Assembly: GCA_025059195.1 (NCBI GenBank)
Contig: JANXDU010000015.1
Coordinates: 1 to 64,000 of the forward strand
From: Candidatus Bathyarchaeota archaeon
GTDB lineage: Archaea; Thermoproteota; Bathyarchaeia; Bathyarchaeales; Bathycorpusculaceae
DNA: 64,000 nt
Direction: 5' to 3'
The notes beneath the pieces are model-generated. The model saw nothing but the letters and a program-made list of their open reading frames with translations. It was not told the origin of the DNA and did not search any database. The position numbers and the translations under genes were made by a program. Position 1 is the first letter of the stretch, and every line of letters begins with the position of its first letter. This document shows positions 53,371-61,411 of the stretch, one piece after another.

Positions 53371-54648
53371 ATGTTTATCAGTTATTGGGAAACTGGTTTG
53401 TCCGCACGCTTAGAAATCCCGTTGTCAGAGCTTAAAGATTGGCTTGGAAGCCAGATATCCCCCGCTTTCACACCAGTTCAGGTGAGGGCTGAAAAGCTCC
53501 TTAAAGAGATGCGGGAAGCCCACGAAAACTTAATTGAAGCTTGCAAGCTGCTTATAGAGAATAGTCGAAAAGAAATTGAGAAACATAACCCGCGCACCTT
53601 TAAAAGGGCTCAGGCCTTAAACAAGTTGGCTAAGCTGTTTTTGGAGCGACTGCAGCCGCTTAAGGTTCCAGAAAAGCCGTCCTTTAAAGACGTTGAAGAG
53701 TTCATAAGCGCGGCCCAGAAGGCCTATGCTGTTACGGACGTGGATGTGAAAAACTGGTTTCCAAGGATTTCACCTTTCTTCATAATGGATCGCGGAAGAT
53801 TTCTGCGGGTGTTTGAAGGCGCTGAGGCTTCGCTTAAAGAGTTAGGCGGTTTCTTAGCGAAGGAGTATGGGAAAGCCAAAACTTTGGAGGAAACTTTTCA
53901 ACTCGTTGAAGAAATTGGCAGGTTGAAAAATCAGCTGGCAAGTCTAGAAAATGAATGCAGAAGGATTGAAGGGGAAAAGGCTAAGCTGGAAGAGGAGCTA
54001 GACCAAACAAAACGTAGAAGGGCTGAACTGGAGAGCGGTGGGGAAATCGCCGAATTAGCCAGCATAAATGAAACTATAGAATGTTTGAGGAGGGAAATAT
54101 CCCACAGCCTTAGGCACTTGCAAAAGCCTTTGGTGAAGCTTCAATCCATTGCAGTGCACGGTTCAGGAAGCGGCTTAACACCCGAGGAAACGAGGAAGCT
54201 TAACGAGTATTTGGCGGATCCCTTCGAGGCTTTGGCAACGGAGAGCACGGGCTATCCCCTTTTGAGGCAGATTCTCCAGAAAACTGCTAGGCTAATGTCC
54301 GAAGGGAAGCTTAAACTTAAAGAGGATAAGGAGCGGAAAGCAAGGCAATCCATAACAGAAATCGTGGACAAGACTTCGCTTACAAGCCTACATCATAGAT
54401 GCGTAGGGGCGAAAACGCGTAAAACTCAACTCTCAACATCCTCAACCATAACTGAAGCCAAAGCCGAAATTTTAAGGCTAAGGGAACACGCAGACAATCT
54501 CCAGAAAAAGCTTGAGCGACTGGAATCCGAAACAGCCTCCATAAAGAAAAAAGTGCAGGAAACCGTAAAACAAATTGAAAGCGCTAAAAGCCGCGTGGAA
54601 AAGAACATTTTAGACTTTAGCGGGCGTGAAATAACCCTAATTATCTGA
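53371..54648 (+). CDS. Coiled-coil protein paired with a PPP phosphatase
   Basis: A 425-residue protein. A helical N-terminal half (LLKEMREAHENLIEACKLLI) leads into a coiled coil at about 190-230 (NQLASLENECRRIEGEKAKL), a middle helical domain, and a second coiled coil at about 355-415 (LQKKLERLESETASIKKKVQ). No catalytic motif is visible. It ends 11 bases before the phosphatase start, so the two are surely co-transcribed and the coiled-coil protein may be a scaffold or substrate. Family unknown. Confidence 0.7.
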   Translation: MFISYWETGLSARLEIPLSELKDWLGSQISPAFTPVQVRAEKLLKEMREAHENLIEACKLLIENSRKEIEKHNPRTFKRAQALNKLAKLFLERLQPLKVPEKPSFKDVEEFISAAQKAYAVTDVDVKNWFPRISPFFIMDRGRFLRVFEGAEASLKELGGFLAKEYGKAKTLEETFQLVEEIGRLKNQLASLENECRRIEGEKAKLEEELDQTKRRRAELESGGEIAELASINETIECLRREISHSLRHLQKPLVKLQSIAVHGSGSGLTPEETRKLNEYLADPFEALATESTGYPLLRQILQKTARLMSEGKLKLKEDKERKARQSITEIVDKTSLTSLHHRCVGAKTRKTQLSTSSTITEAKAEILRLREHADNLQKKLERLESETASIKKKVQETVKQIESAKSRVEKNILDFSGREITLII

Positions 54649-54659
54649 GGCTGAAGGGT

Positions 54660-55583
54660 TTGCAGCTTCAACAAACAGTTAAAGAAGCCTTAAGCGCCTC
54701 ATGTAGGGACTTCTGCCGGCTTGTGGAGGAAGCAACCAGCCTTCTTCAAAGTGAAAACGGAAGAATTGGAAACCTTGATGTCTTGGGGCGGCTTGTGAAG
54801 CTTGAACCCGTCGGTGAAGCTTTGGTTATGAGCGATCTCCATGGCGACCTTGAAAGCCTCATTGATATATTAGAAGACAGCCAATTTTTCCAAAAAATGA
54901 GCCAAGATCCCAACGCTGTCGCCGTTTTTCTGGGCGACTATGGAGATAGAGGCCCATATTCGGCTGAGGTTTACCATGTAGTTTTGAGGCTTAAACTTCA
55001 GTTCCCAAGGCAAGTGGTTTTGTTGCGGGGCAATCATGAAGGGCCAGAAGACCTTATGGCTTCGCCCCATGATTTGCCGTGGCAGTTTGAAGCGCGGTTC
55101 GGTGCTGAATGGGAGGAAGCCTACACGCGCATACGTGAACTTTTCAACTGCCTATATAACGCGGTAATCGTGGATGACCGCTACTTAATGGTGCACGGTG
55201 GGCCACCGCCCCAAGCTAAAACGCTTGAGGATTTAGCTTACGCCCACATAAAGCATCCTAAAGAAAGCTTGTTAGAAGATTTACTGTGGAGCGACCCCAC
55301 AGATATCATAAGCGAAACTTGCGCTTCACCTCGCGGGGCGGGAAAACTTTTTGGACAAAAAGTGACAGACGCCGCCATCAAAACTTTCGGCGTAAAAATA
55401 ATTGTTAGGGGGCATGAGCCGTGCATGGAAGGCTACAAAGTGGGGCACAAGGGAAAAATCTTGACACTGTTTTCGAGAAGGGGGGCCCCCTACTTTAACG
55501 AGCACGGCGCATACCTAATGGTGGATCTTTCCCAAAAAATGCAAAATGCCTTTGAACTTACACAGTTTACCCATAAAATTTGA
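54660..55583 (+). CDS. PPP-family serine/threonine protein phosphatase
   Basis: A 307-residue metallophosphatase. The three PPP signatures are present: SDLHGDLE (GDxHG-like), FLGDYGDRGPYS (GDxxDRG) and LLRGNHEGP (GNHE), with later ligands in MVHGGPPP and IVRGHEP. It should remove phosphates from Ser/Thr using two metal ions. An N-terminal helical extension of about 55 residues is unusual. TTG at 54660 follows GAAGGG. The gene forms a pair with the coiled-coil protein. Confidence 0.85.
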   Translation: MQLQQTVKEALSASCRDFCRLVEEATSLLQSENGRIGNLDVLGRLVKLEPVGEALVMSDLHGDLESLIDILEDSQFFQKMSQDPNAVAVFLGDYGDRGPYSAEVYHVVLRLKLQFPRQVVLLRGNHEGPEDLMASPHDLPWQFEARFGAEWEEAYTRIRELFNCLYNAVIVDDRYLMVHGGPPPQAKTLEDLAYAHIKHPKESLLEDLLWSDPTDIISETCASPRGAGKLFGQKVTDAAIKTFGVKIIVRGHEPCMEGYKVGHKGKILTLFSRRGAPYFNEHGAYLMVDLSQKMQNAFELTQFTHKI

Positions 55584-55691
55584 ACGCTTTTCTCCTTCGT
55601 ATGAGCTTGCTGCGTTGGGATGGCGCGGAAGCTTTAAGAGTTTAGCAAACATGGTTTTTCATGGTTAAACATTAAACCGTGGCGTTTAACC

Positions 55692-56570
55692 TTGAAGTTT
55701 GGAATAGTGACGCGGAACCCCAACGCATATAGTTCAGCTCAGCTTCGTATGGCACTGGAGAAGCGCGGCGTCCCCCATGTATGCTTTAGTTTTCCATGGC
55801 TTGTGGCCCGCGTGGGGTATACGCCCTACTTAAACGTGCGAGGCGTAAACGTCTTGAAAGACTTAGACGCCTTGATAATTCGGCCTATTGGACGCGGCTC
55901 GTTGGAGGAAATTGTCTTCCGCATGGACGTGCTTTACAGGCTTGAGCGTTTAGGTTTCTATGTGGTTAATCCGCCTGAAGCCATTGAACACTGTGTTGAC
56001 AAGTATGATTTACTGGCGATTCTGGAAGACGCAGGCATCCCGGTGCCCCGCACCGCTGTTACGGAGGACGCAGATGAAGCCTTGAAGGCTTTTCATGAGC
56101 TTGGCGGCGACGTCGTCGTAAAGCCCATCTTTGGCTCCCGGGGAGTGGGCTCCACCCGCCTAACCGACCCGGAAGTGGCCTCCACCGTTTTTAGGGCCAT
56201 CACGTTCTATCATGGCGTGATTTACCTTCAAGAGTTTGTGCCCCATGGGTGCTCAGATATCCGCGCCTTCGTCATAGGCGACCGTGTGGCGGCAGCCATG
56301 CGCCGAGTTGCCACCAGCTGGAAAACCAACTACAGCCAAGGCGCCCGCCCCGAACCGTTAAAGCTTGATGGCGAACTTGAAGAGTTAGCGGTGAAATCCG
56401 CTCAGTTAATAAAATGTAAGATTGCGGGTGTAGACATCCTCGAAAGCCCAAAAGGGCCAGTGGTGGTTGAGGTTAACAGCCAGCCGGGCTGGCGGGGATT
56501 GCAGTCCGTAACCAACATCAACATTGCAGACGAAATAGTCGGCTTCATGCTTTCAGAGCTGAAAAAATAG
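55692..56570 (+). CDS. RimK-type ATP-grasp ligase, probable tetrahydromethanopterin:L-glutamate ligase (MptN-like)
   Basis: A 292-residue ATP-grasp enzyme. VKPIFGSRGVGSTRLTD is the ATP-binding loop; CSDIRAFVIGDRVAAAMRR and GVDILESPKGPVVVEVNSQP carry the metal and ATP ligands. The RimK clade adds glutamate; MptN adds it to tetrahydromethanopterin to make tetrahydrosarcinapterin. Its place next to the fwd-mch region favours MptN, but CofF-like F420 ligases and lysine-biosynthesis LysX/ArgX are close relatives. TTG at 55692 is the start; a TATA-like run lies just upstream. Confidence 0.78.
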   Translation: MKFGIVTRNPNAYSSAQLRMALEKRGVPHVCFSFPWLVARVGYTPYLNVRGVNVLKDLDALIIRPIGRGSLEEIVFRMDVLYRLERLGFYVVNPPEAIEHCVDKYDLLAILEDAGIPVPRTAVTEDADEALKAFHELGGDVVVKPIFGSRGVGSTRLTDPEVASTVFRAITFYHGVIYLQEFVPHGCSDIRAFVIGDRVAAAMRRVATSWKTNYSQGARPEPLKLDGELEELAVKSAQLIKCKIAGVDILESPKGPVVVEVNSQPGWRGLQSVTNINIADEIVGFMLSELKK

Positions 56571-56595
56571 AGAGGGGGTATAAATTTTAATCAAG

Positions 56596-57372
56596 GTGGA
56601 AGCCGTCAAAATCGACAGCGTCACTGGAACAGCCCAGAAAATCGAGGACCTTGTGGCTGTGGAGCGGCCGCTTCACATTTTTCTGGGTAAAAACCTTTAC
56701 GCCACCATTTTCTGCACGCCAACAGACCTCAAAGAGCTTGTTTTGGGTCATCTTTTGTCGGAGGGCTTAATGAAAACTGTTGATGAAGTTCAAGATGTAT
56801 CCTTTAAGGAAGAAGGCTTATGCCAAGTCAGCCTGAAACCATCCGTAAACGTTCAGAGCCGCCTAAAACTTGCAGTGCGCCTTCACCGCATAATCCCGTC
56901 TGCGTGCGGAGGCCCTTACCGGCTTGAGGTTTTGAAAAGCCTTAAACCTGTGCAATCAACAGCTTTGGTTAAAGCCGAAACTCTTCAGAAGTGTGTGAAC
57001 AGCCTAAACCGCATGGCGGAGACTTTCAGAAAAACTGGTGGGGTGCATGCTGCTGCAGTTTTTAAGGCAGATGGAACACTTTCGGCTTTTGCTGAAGACG
57101 TGGGACGCCACAATGCCGTGGACAAAGCCATTGGAAAATGCGCCATAGAAAAAATGGTTTTCAATGAATGTTTTCTCGCTTTAAGTGGAAGGCTTTCAGC
57201 CGACATAGTCCTTAAAGCCGCAAGGGTTGGCATCCCTATAATTGCCTCGATAGCTGCGCCTCTGGATTCTGGCATAGAGGTTGCCCGAAAAGCAAACCTA
57301 ACACTGGTAGGCTTTGTCCGTGGAAAACGCATGAACGTCTATAATGCTCCGGAAAGAATACTATCTTCCTAA
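56596..57372 (+). CDS. fdhD: FdhD, formate dehydrogenase accessory sulfurtransferase
   Basis: A 258-residue protein that transfers sulfur to the Mo/W-bisMGD cofactor. SACGGPYRLEVL contains the position of the sulfur-carrying Cys, and GGVHAAAVFKADGTLSAFAE followed by DVGRHNAVDKAIG is the core family motif. The formylmethanofuran dehydrogenase FwdB, with its bis-MGD centre, is the likely client here. The annotated start is GTG at 56596; GAGAGGGGG is 18 bases away, so an in-frame ATT at 56584 may be used (see findings). It converges with the zinc micro-gene, overlapping by 12 bases. Confidence 0.88.
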   Translation: MEAVKIDSVTGTAQKIEDLVAVERPLHIFLGKNLYATIFCTPTDLKELVLGHLLSEGLMKTVDEVQDVSFKEEGLCQVSLKPSVNVQSRLKLAVRLHRIIPSACGGPYRLEVLKSLKPVQSTALVKAETLQKCVNSLNRMAETFRKTGGVHAAAVFKADGTLSAFAEDVGRHNAVDKAIGKCAIEKMVFNECFLALSGRLSADIVLKAARVGIPIIASIAAPLDSGIEVARKANLTLVGFVRGKRMNVYNAPERILSS

Positions 57373-57492
57373 AAGCCTAGCGCATTCCACGCAAATTCCG
57401 TGGTAAAAATAGCAGCCTCTGCAGACACGCTTGCCACATCTTCGGCAAGTGTAATTTGCAATTTTTCCCTTACAGAGGCTGCACAAGTTCAT
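57361..57492 (-). CDS. 43-residue eight-cysteine zinc micro-protein coupled to thi4
   Basis: The product [20 protein letters not shown] and its continuation contain four CxxC pairs at residues 4/7, 16/19, 24/27 and 34/37, enough for two zinc ions in a treble-clef or cross-brace fold. Its ATG (57492) overlaps the thi4 stop as ATGA, so it is read by coupled translation from the thiamine operon. I do not recognise the family. A metallochaperone or regulatory role with Thi4, which needs iron and sulfide, is only a guess. It is too short for many gene finders. Confidence 0.65.
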   Translation of the reverse strand: MNLCSLCKGKIANYTCRRCGKRVCRGCYFYHGICVECARLLGR

Positions 57493-58295
57493 GAAGATTT
57501 TGCGCCTTTGCCCTTCAGCTTCTCTATAACTAGCTGCGCAACCTTAGCGCCGCTGAGAAGCATGCCACCGAAGATAGGCCCCATACGTGGCGTTTGGTCT
57601 ATGGCGGCTACGGCCATCCCCGCTGCAAAAAGTCCTGGACAAACTTCCCTAGTGTTTTTGACTGTTAGCTCTTCTGCGCGGGATGACCACATGGACTTTT
57701 CGCCTTGAATGGTGATTCCTAACTCTGGAATTTTTCTAGAGGCTACTGCGAGAACCTCCGCGTCGTGGCCGGTGCAGTCAATAACAGCCTTAGCCTTAAC
57801 GGCTAAAGGGTCCACGTGGATGCCCGCCATGATAACGGATGTCCACTGCACAACAACGCCGACAACCCTTGTGGGCGAGTCGCGGTATATTAAGTCGTCG
57901 ACGGTTACGCCCAAAATTATTTTTGCTCCAGCGTCAAGGGCTCCGCAAGCCAGCTTAGCCATCATATCAGCCGTATCCACGATGAAAAGTCCATTTTCTA
58001 AAGGCTCAAGCTTGCAGCCCACATCTTTTAGAATTTTGTCTGCTGGCGTTTGCACAACAATTTTGTGGAACTGCATGCCTCCGCCGCCTATTCCCCCGCC
58101 AAAAGAGAGCTTCCTCTCAAAAACAACGGTTTTCAGTCCAGCCTTCGCCAAGTGTCTTGCTGCAGTCAAGCCAGAAGGCCCAGCTCCAACGACGGCAACG
58201 TCGGTTTCTGCTAGGTTTATCCAGTCTTCCATGGCTTTCTGAATTATCGCCCTTGTTATTACTTCCTCCTCAACCTCCCTAATTTCCTCAGCCAT
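57489..58295 (-). CDS. thi4: Thi4-family thiazole synthase (archaeal, sulfide-using type)
   Basis: A 268-residue FAD/NAD-binding enzyme that builds the thiazole of thiamine from NAD, glycine and sulfide. [20 protein letters not shown] is the Rossmann motif, and [17 protein letters not shown] and [14 protein letters not shown] are family blocks. Yeast Thi4 uses up its own Cys as sulfur donor. Here the equivalent position is His160 ([11 protein letters not shown]), as in methanogens, so free sulfide is the probable sulfur source and the enzyme turns over repeatedly. ATG at 58295 follows GGAGG. It is coupled to the micro-protein. Confidence 0.9.
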   Translation of the reverse strand: MAEEIREVEEEVITRAIIQKAMEDWINLAETDVAVVGAGPSGLTAARHLAKAGLKTVVFERKLSFGGGIGGGGMQFHKIVVQTPADKILKDVGCKLEPLENGLFIVDTADMMAKLACGALDAGAKIILGVTVDDLIYRDSPTRVVGVVVQWTSVIMAGIHVDPLAVKAKAVIDCTGHDAEVLAVASRKIPELGITIQGEKSMWSSRAEELTVKNTREVCPGLFAAGMAVAAIDQTPRMGPIFGGMLLSGAKVAQLVIEKLKGKGAKSS

Positions 58296-58365
58296 CAGCT
58301 ATTTCCTCCAGTTTTAGGAAGAGCTTTATACTGCTTAAAACCATTTCCTCGTTGGGCAGCTCAAT

Positions 58366-58506
58366 ATGCGGTGTCAAGTCTGTGGAAAAATCATAACCGG
58401 AAAACCAGTCGTGCGCAAGACGTGCTGTGTGAATAAGCTTTACGTTTTCTGCTCTGAAGAGTGCTTGCGAAAATGGGCTAGAAACTGGCTTAAGCGCCAA
58501 ATATAA
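58366..58506 (+). CDS. 46-residue TRASH/YHS-like zinc micro-protein
   Basis: On the plus strand ATG at 58366 gives MRCQVCGKIITGKPVVRKTC and then CVNKLYVFCSEECLRKW, with a stop at 58504. The C-x2-C plus FCSEEC pattern is the TRASH-type metal-binding fold found in metallochaperones and metal regulators. It lies against the thiamine operon, filling the gap between thiDN and thi4 on the other strand. No strong ribosome site is seen. A longer minus-strand frame over the same bases (58288-58536) has no such motif and is a less likely gene. Confidence 0.55.
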   Translation: MRCQVCGKIITGKPVVRKTCCVNKLYVFCSEECLRKWARNWLKRQI

Positions 58507-58507
58507 T

Positions 58508-59875
58508 TTACAAATCGCTATTTTTCCCTCCAGCAATTTCCACGACCAGCTTCGCTAAGGAAACAGCATCTTTTCCCAAAACAACTATCATGGGCTCTTT
58601 TCCAACGTCGCCCCTATGATAGATCACGTCTGGCACTTTTCCAACACTTTTTATTGCTTCTCTTACGCCCCAAGGTATGGTCATTCCCTCAACCCTCTTG
58701 ATCTCTTCCGGCTCTTTAGCGCGGTCATAAGAGGAAACGGTTAAACCGCGTTCTTCTAAAATTTTGAGGGTTTTTTCTGAAAACTTTAGATTTATTGCCG
58801 CTCTCTTATCTTCATCATGCCTAACAACTTCAACCAAATACTTTGCTAGGTGGCGGGAGCACCCAAATTTCGGGTTTCCAGCAGCTCTAACGCCGTTTAA
58901 TGTTCTGACAATTCTTCCATCTATGGCGGCGACATCATTGACGCTTTCAGCATATTTAACAGCCATGGCAACATTCATACCCACCTCGGGAACAAGTTCC
59001 GCAACTTCTGGATGCCCTTCCAAAAGGTTTTTAGCCTCTTCCAAATTGAGCAAAACCTCATACCTTGAAGCTTCGCGATAAAGATAGGCCATGGGGTTAA
59101 CTGGGCCGTAACCTCTTCCAACGTTTAAACCAAACCTTATGCTTAAAGTTACAAAATTCTTGGCGTTTTCAACGGCTTCTGGAATGTCAAGTTTTTTGGC
59201 AAGCCCAGCTGCTATGGCTGCTGAGAAGCTACATCCAGTTCCGTGGGTTGTCTTAGCGTCCAGCCTAGACGATGTGAACTTCCAGAATCTTCCCTTATAG
59301 TAGAGAATATCTGTAACCTCTACGCCTTCAATGTGTCCGCCCTTAATTACGACGGCATCCGGCCCCATTTTGGAGATTTTCTCGGCGGCGGCTTCAGCAT
59401 CCCTTAGGCTTTTTATCTCCAAGCCTGAAAGCCTTTCAGCCTCGAACTTGTTGGGGGTAATAACTGTTGCCAAAGGAAGTAAGTGCTCTTTTAGGGCGTT
59501 TACGGCTTCGGGCTTTAGCAGGGGTGCTCCAGACTTCGCCACCATTACTGGGTCTACAACCATTGGGAAATTATATCGAGAGACTTCTGAAGCCACGGCT
59601 TTTATGATTTCCTCCGTGTGAAGCATGCCTGTTTTTCCAGCGTCAATGCCGAAGTCCTCGGCCACCGCTCTAATTTGCTCGCTGATAATTTCCGGCTTTA
59701 AGTCTTGAACAGCCCTAACTGAATACGTGTTTTGAGCAGTGACGGACGTGATGGCAACTGTTCCATGAACGCCTAAAGCTGCAAAGGTTTTTAGATCCGC
59801 TTGGATTCCGGCGCCGCCACCGGAGTCGCTTCCAGCAATTGTTATTGCAACTGGAATTCGGTTTTTCACAGGCAT
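58508..59875 (-). CDS. ThiD-ThiN fusion: HMP kinase/HMP-P kinase and thiamine-phosphate synthase
   Basis: A 455-residue bifunctional enzyme. Residues 1-265 are a ribokinase-like ThiD ([55 protein letters not shown]) that phosphorylates hydroxymethylpyrimidine twice. Residues about 285-450 are ThiN ([58 protein letters not shown]), which joins HMP-PP and thiazole phosphate. The fusion is common in archaea lacking ThiE. ATG at 59875 overlaps the thiC stop by ten bases. Confidence 0.92.
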   Translation of the reverse strand: MPVKNRIPVAITIAGSDSGGGAGIQADLKTFAALGVHGTVAITSVTAQNTYSVRAVQDLKPEIISEQIRAVAEDFGIDAGKTGMLHTEEIIKAVASEVSRYNFPMVVDPVMVAKSGAPLLKPEAVNALKEHLLPLATVITPNKFEAERLSGLEIKSLRDAEAAAEKISKMGPDAVVIKGGHIEGVEVTDILYYKGRFWKFTSSRLDAKTTHGTGCSFSAAIAAGLAKKLDIPEAVENAKNFVTLSIRFGLNVGRGYGPVNPMAYLYREASRYEVLLNLEEAKNLLEGHPEVAELVPEVGMNVAMAVKYAESVNDVAAIDGRIVRTLNGVRAAGNPKFGCSRHLAKYLVEVVRHDEDKRAAINLKFSEKTLKILEERGLTVSSYDRAKEPEEIKRVEGMTIPWGVREAIKSVGKVPDVIYHRGDVGKEPMIVVLGKDAVSLAKLVVEIAGGKNSDL

Positions 59876-61167
59876 TGTCCCTCCGCTTTTAGTGCTTCCT
59901 TTAAAACTTTTAGGGCGCAGTATTTAGAGCACATGGAACATGTTTCCGGAGTTTTCGGCTTTATTCGTCCATGAATTCTTCTAGCCTTCTCCGGATCTAT
60001 GGCGTTTTTAAATTGTTCCTTCCAATTGAGACTTGCCCTAGCCTTAGCCATCGCTAGGTCCCATGCCATAGCTTTTGTTCCAAGTTTTGCGATGTCCGTG
60101 GCGTGCGCGGCAATTTTCGTCACTATCACTCCCTCCTTGACATCTTCGATGTCAGGCAAACCTAGGTGCTCCGCCGGTGTTAAATAGCATAGGAAGTCAG
60201 CGCCTGCGAGGCCTGCTAACGCTCCACCTATAGCGCCTACAATGTGGTCGTATCCCGGAGCTATTTCAGTGACGACGGGGCCAAGCACGTAGAAGGGGGC
60301 GCCTTTGCAGATGGATTTTTCAAGTTGAACGTTTGCAGCCACATCGTTTAACGGTAAGTGGCCGGGTCCCTCAACCATAACCTGAACGCTTGCGGCTCTG
60401 GCTCTTTCAACGAGTTCTCCGATTGTGAGCAGTTCTTGAATTTGAGCCCAGTCTGTGGAGTCAAAAATGCAGCCTGGCCTTAAGCCATCTCCGAGGCTTA
60501 AAGCAAAATCATATTTCCTAGCAACCTCTAAAAGATAATCATAATTTGCATACAGCGGGTTCTCTTTATCGTGATGAAGTATCCACGCGGCTAGGAACGT
60601 TCCGCCGCGGCTTACAACTCCCATGCGTCTAGGATGTTTCGCTAACTTTTTGACGATTTGTTTCGTGACGCCGCAGTGTATTGTCATGAAGTCAACGCCG
60701 TCTTTTGCATGCTTCTCGATAACGTTGAATATGTCGTCTTCTGTTGTATGGATGATGGCGCCCTTTTTCTCCGCCGCCTCGATAGCCGCTTGGTAAATTG
60801 GAACCGTTCCAACAGGCACGTTTACAGCCTTAATTATGGCCCTCCTAATTTGGTCTAAGTCGCCAGCGGTGCTGAGGTCCATAATTGTGTCGGCACCGTA
60901 TTTAACGGCAATCTTGGCTTTTTCAATTTCCATTTTTAAATCACATAGGTCTTGGCTTGTGCCAATGTTGGCGTTAACTTTAGTTCGCAATCCCTTGCCA
61001 ATTCCAATAGGGTGAACATTTTCCCGTTGAATGTTACGTGTTATAATAACGGTGCCTTCTGCTATGCGCTGGCAGAGAACTTGAGGCGCTTCGCCTTCCT
61101 CTCTAGATACTATTCGCATTTCCTCGGTTATCTGCCCTCTTTTAGCCGCATCCATTTGGGTTGCCAA
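59866..61167 (-). CDS. thiC: ThiC, HMP-phosphate synthase
   Basis: A 433-residue radical-SAM enzyme converting aminoimidazole ribotide to HMP phosphate. [50 protein letters not shown] and the C-terminal cluster motif [15 protein letters not shown] are conserved. TTG at 61167 is chosen because GGAGGT lies seven bases upstream and the product then starts as typical ThiC ([10 protein letters not shown]); a longer frame to 61188 runs through that ribosome site. It is the first gene of the thiamine operon, behind a TPP riboswitch. Confidence 0.93.
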   Translation of the reverse strand: MATQMDAAKRGQITEEMRIVSREEGEAPQVLCQRIAEGTVIITRNIQRENVHPIGIGKGLRTKVNANIGTSQDLCDLKMEIEKAKIAVKYGADTIMDLSTAGDLDQIRRAIIKAVNVPVGTVPIYQAAIEAAEKKGAIIHTTEDDIFNVIEKHAKDGVDFMTIHCGVTKQIVKKLAKHPRRMGVVSRGGTFLAAWILHHDKENPLYANYDYLLEVARKYDFALSLGDGLRPGCIFDSTDWAQIQELLTIGELVERARAASVQVMVEGPGHLPLNDVAANVQLEKSICKGAPFYVLGPVVTEIAPGYDHIVGAIGGALAGLAGADFLCYLTPAEHLGLPDIEDVKEGVIVTKIAAHATDIAKLGTKAMAWDLAMAKARASLNWKEQFKNAIDPEKARRIHGRIKPKTPETCSMCSKYCALKVLKEALKAEGQCL

Positions 61168-61247
61168 AACAAAAACCTCCATAACCAAGAAGAATAGGTT
61201 AAAGTTGATTGTTTAAAGAAGCTGGAAGCCACCTTTGCTCACTCCAT

Positions 61248-61338
61248 TTTCCCTCCGCCGGCATTACCCGGATCAGGTTCTAAGGGTCGACGGCGCTCAG
61301 CCGTCCTCTCAGCCGGGTCACCGCCCAGCTCCCCCAAA
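61248..61338 (-). promoter_or_regulatory. TPP riboswitch (THI element)
   Basis: Read on the minus strand, GGGGGAGCTGGGC, GGCTGAGAGGACGGC, GCCGTCGACCCTTAGAACC, TGATCCGGGTAATGCCGGC and GGAGGGA occur in the order of the TPP aptamer. CTGAGAG is the pyrimidine-sensing helix, and CCTGATCCGGGTAATGCCGG is the pyrophosphate-sensing side. GACGGC/GCCGTC forms the variable P3 stem. The aptamer starts at about the predicted transcription start and lies about 80 bases before the thiC start codon. The expression platform is unclear; no strong terminator hairpin is visible, so control of translation start is possible. Confidence 0.93.
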
Positions 61339-61363
61339 ACCTTTAACAAAGGTAATAACGCCT

Positions 61364-61374
61364 TTAATATAAAT
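61364..61374 (-). promoter_or_regulatory. TATA box of the thiamine operon
   Basis: On the minus strand ATTTATATTAA lies about 26 bases before the 5' end of the TPP aptamer, so the transcript would begin right at the riboswitch. Confidence 0.6.
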
Positions 61375-61411
61375 GCGTTTTGGAGCGGAGTTTTAAATGA
61401 GAAAAAGGATG

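Noticed and set aside
58288-58536. 82-codon minus-strand frame between thiDN and thi4
   Set aside because: It has no recognisable motif, overlaps the thiDN end, and the plus strand of the same bases encodes a Cys-patterned micro-protein. It remains possible as a small coupled gene but is weaker.
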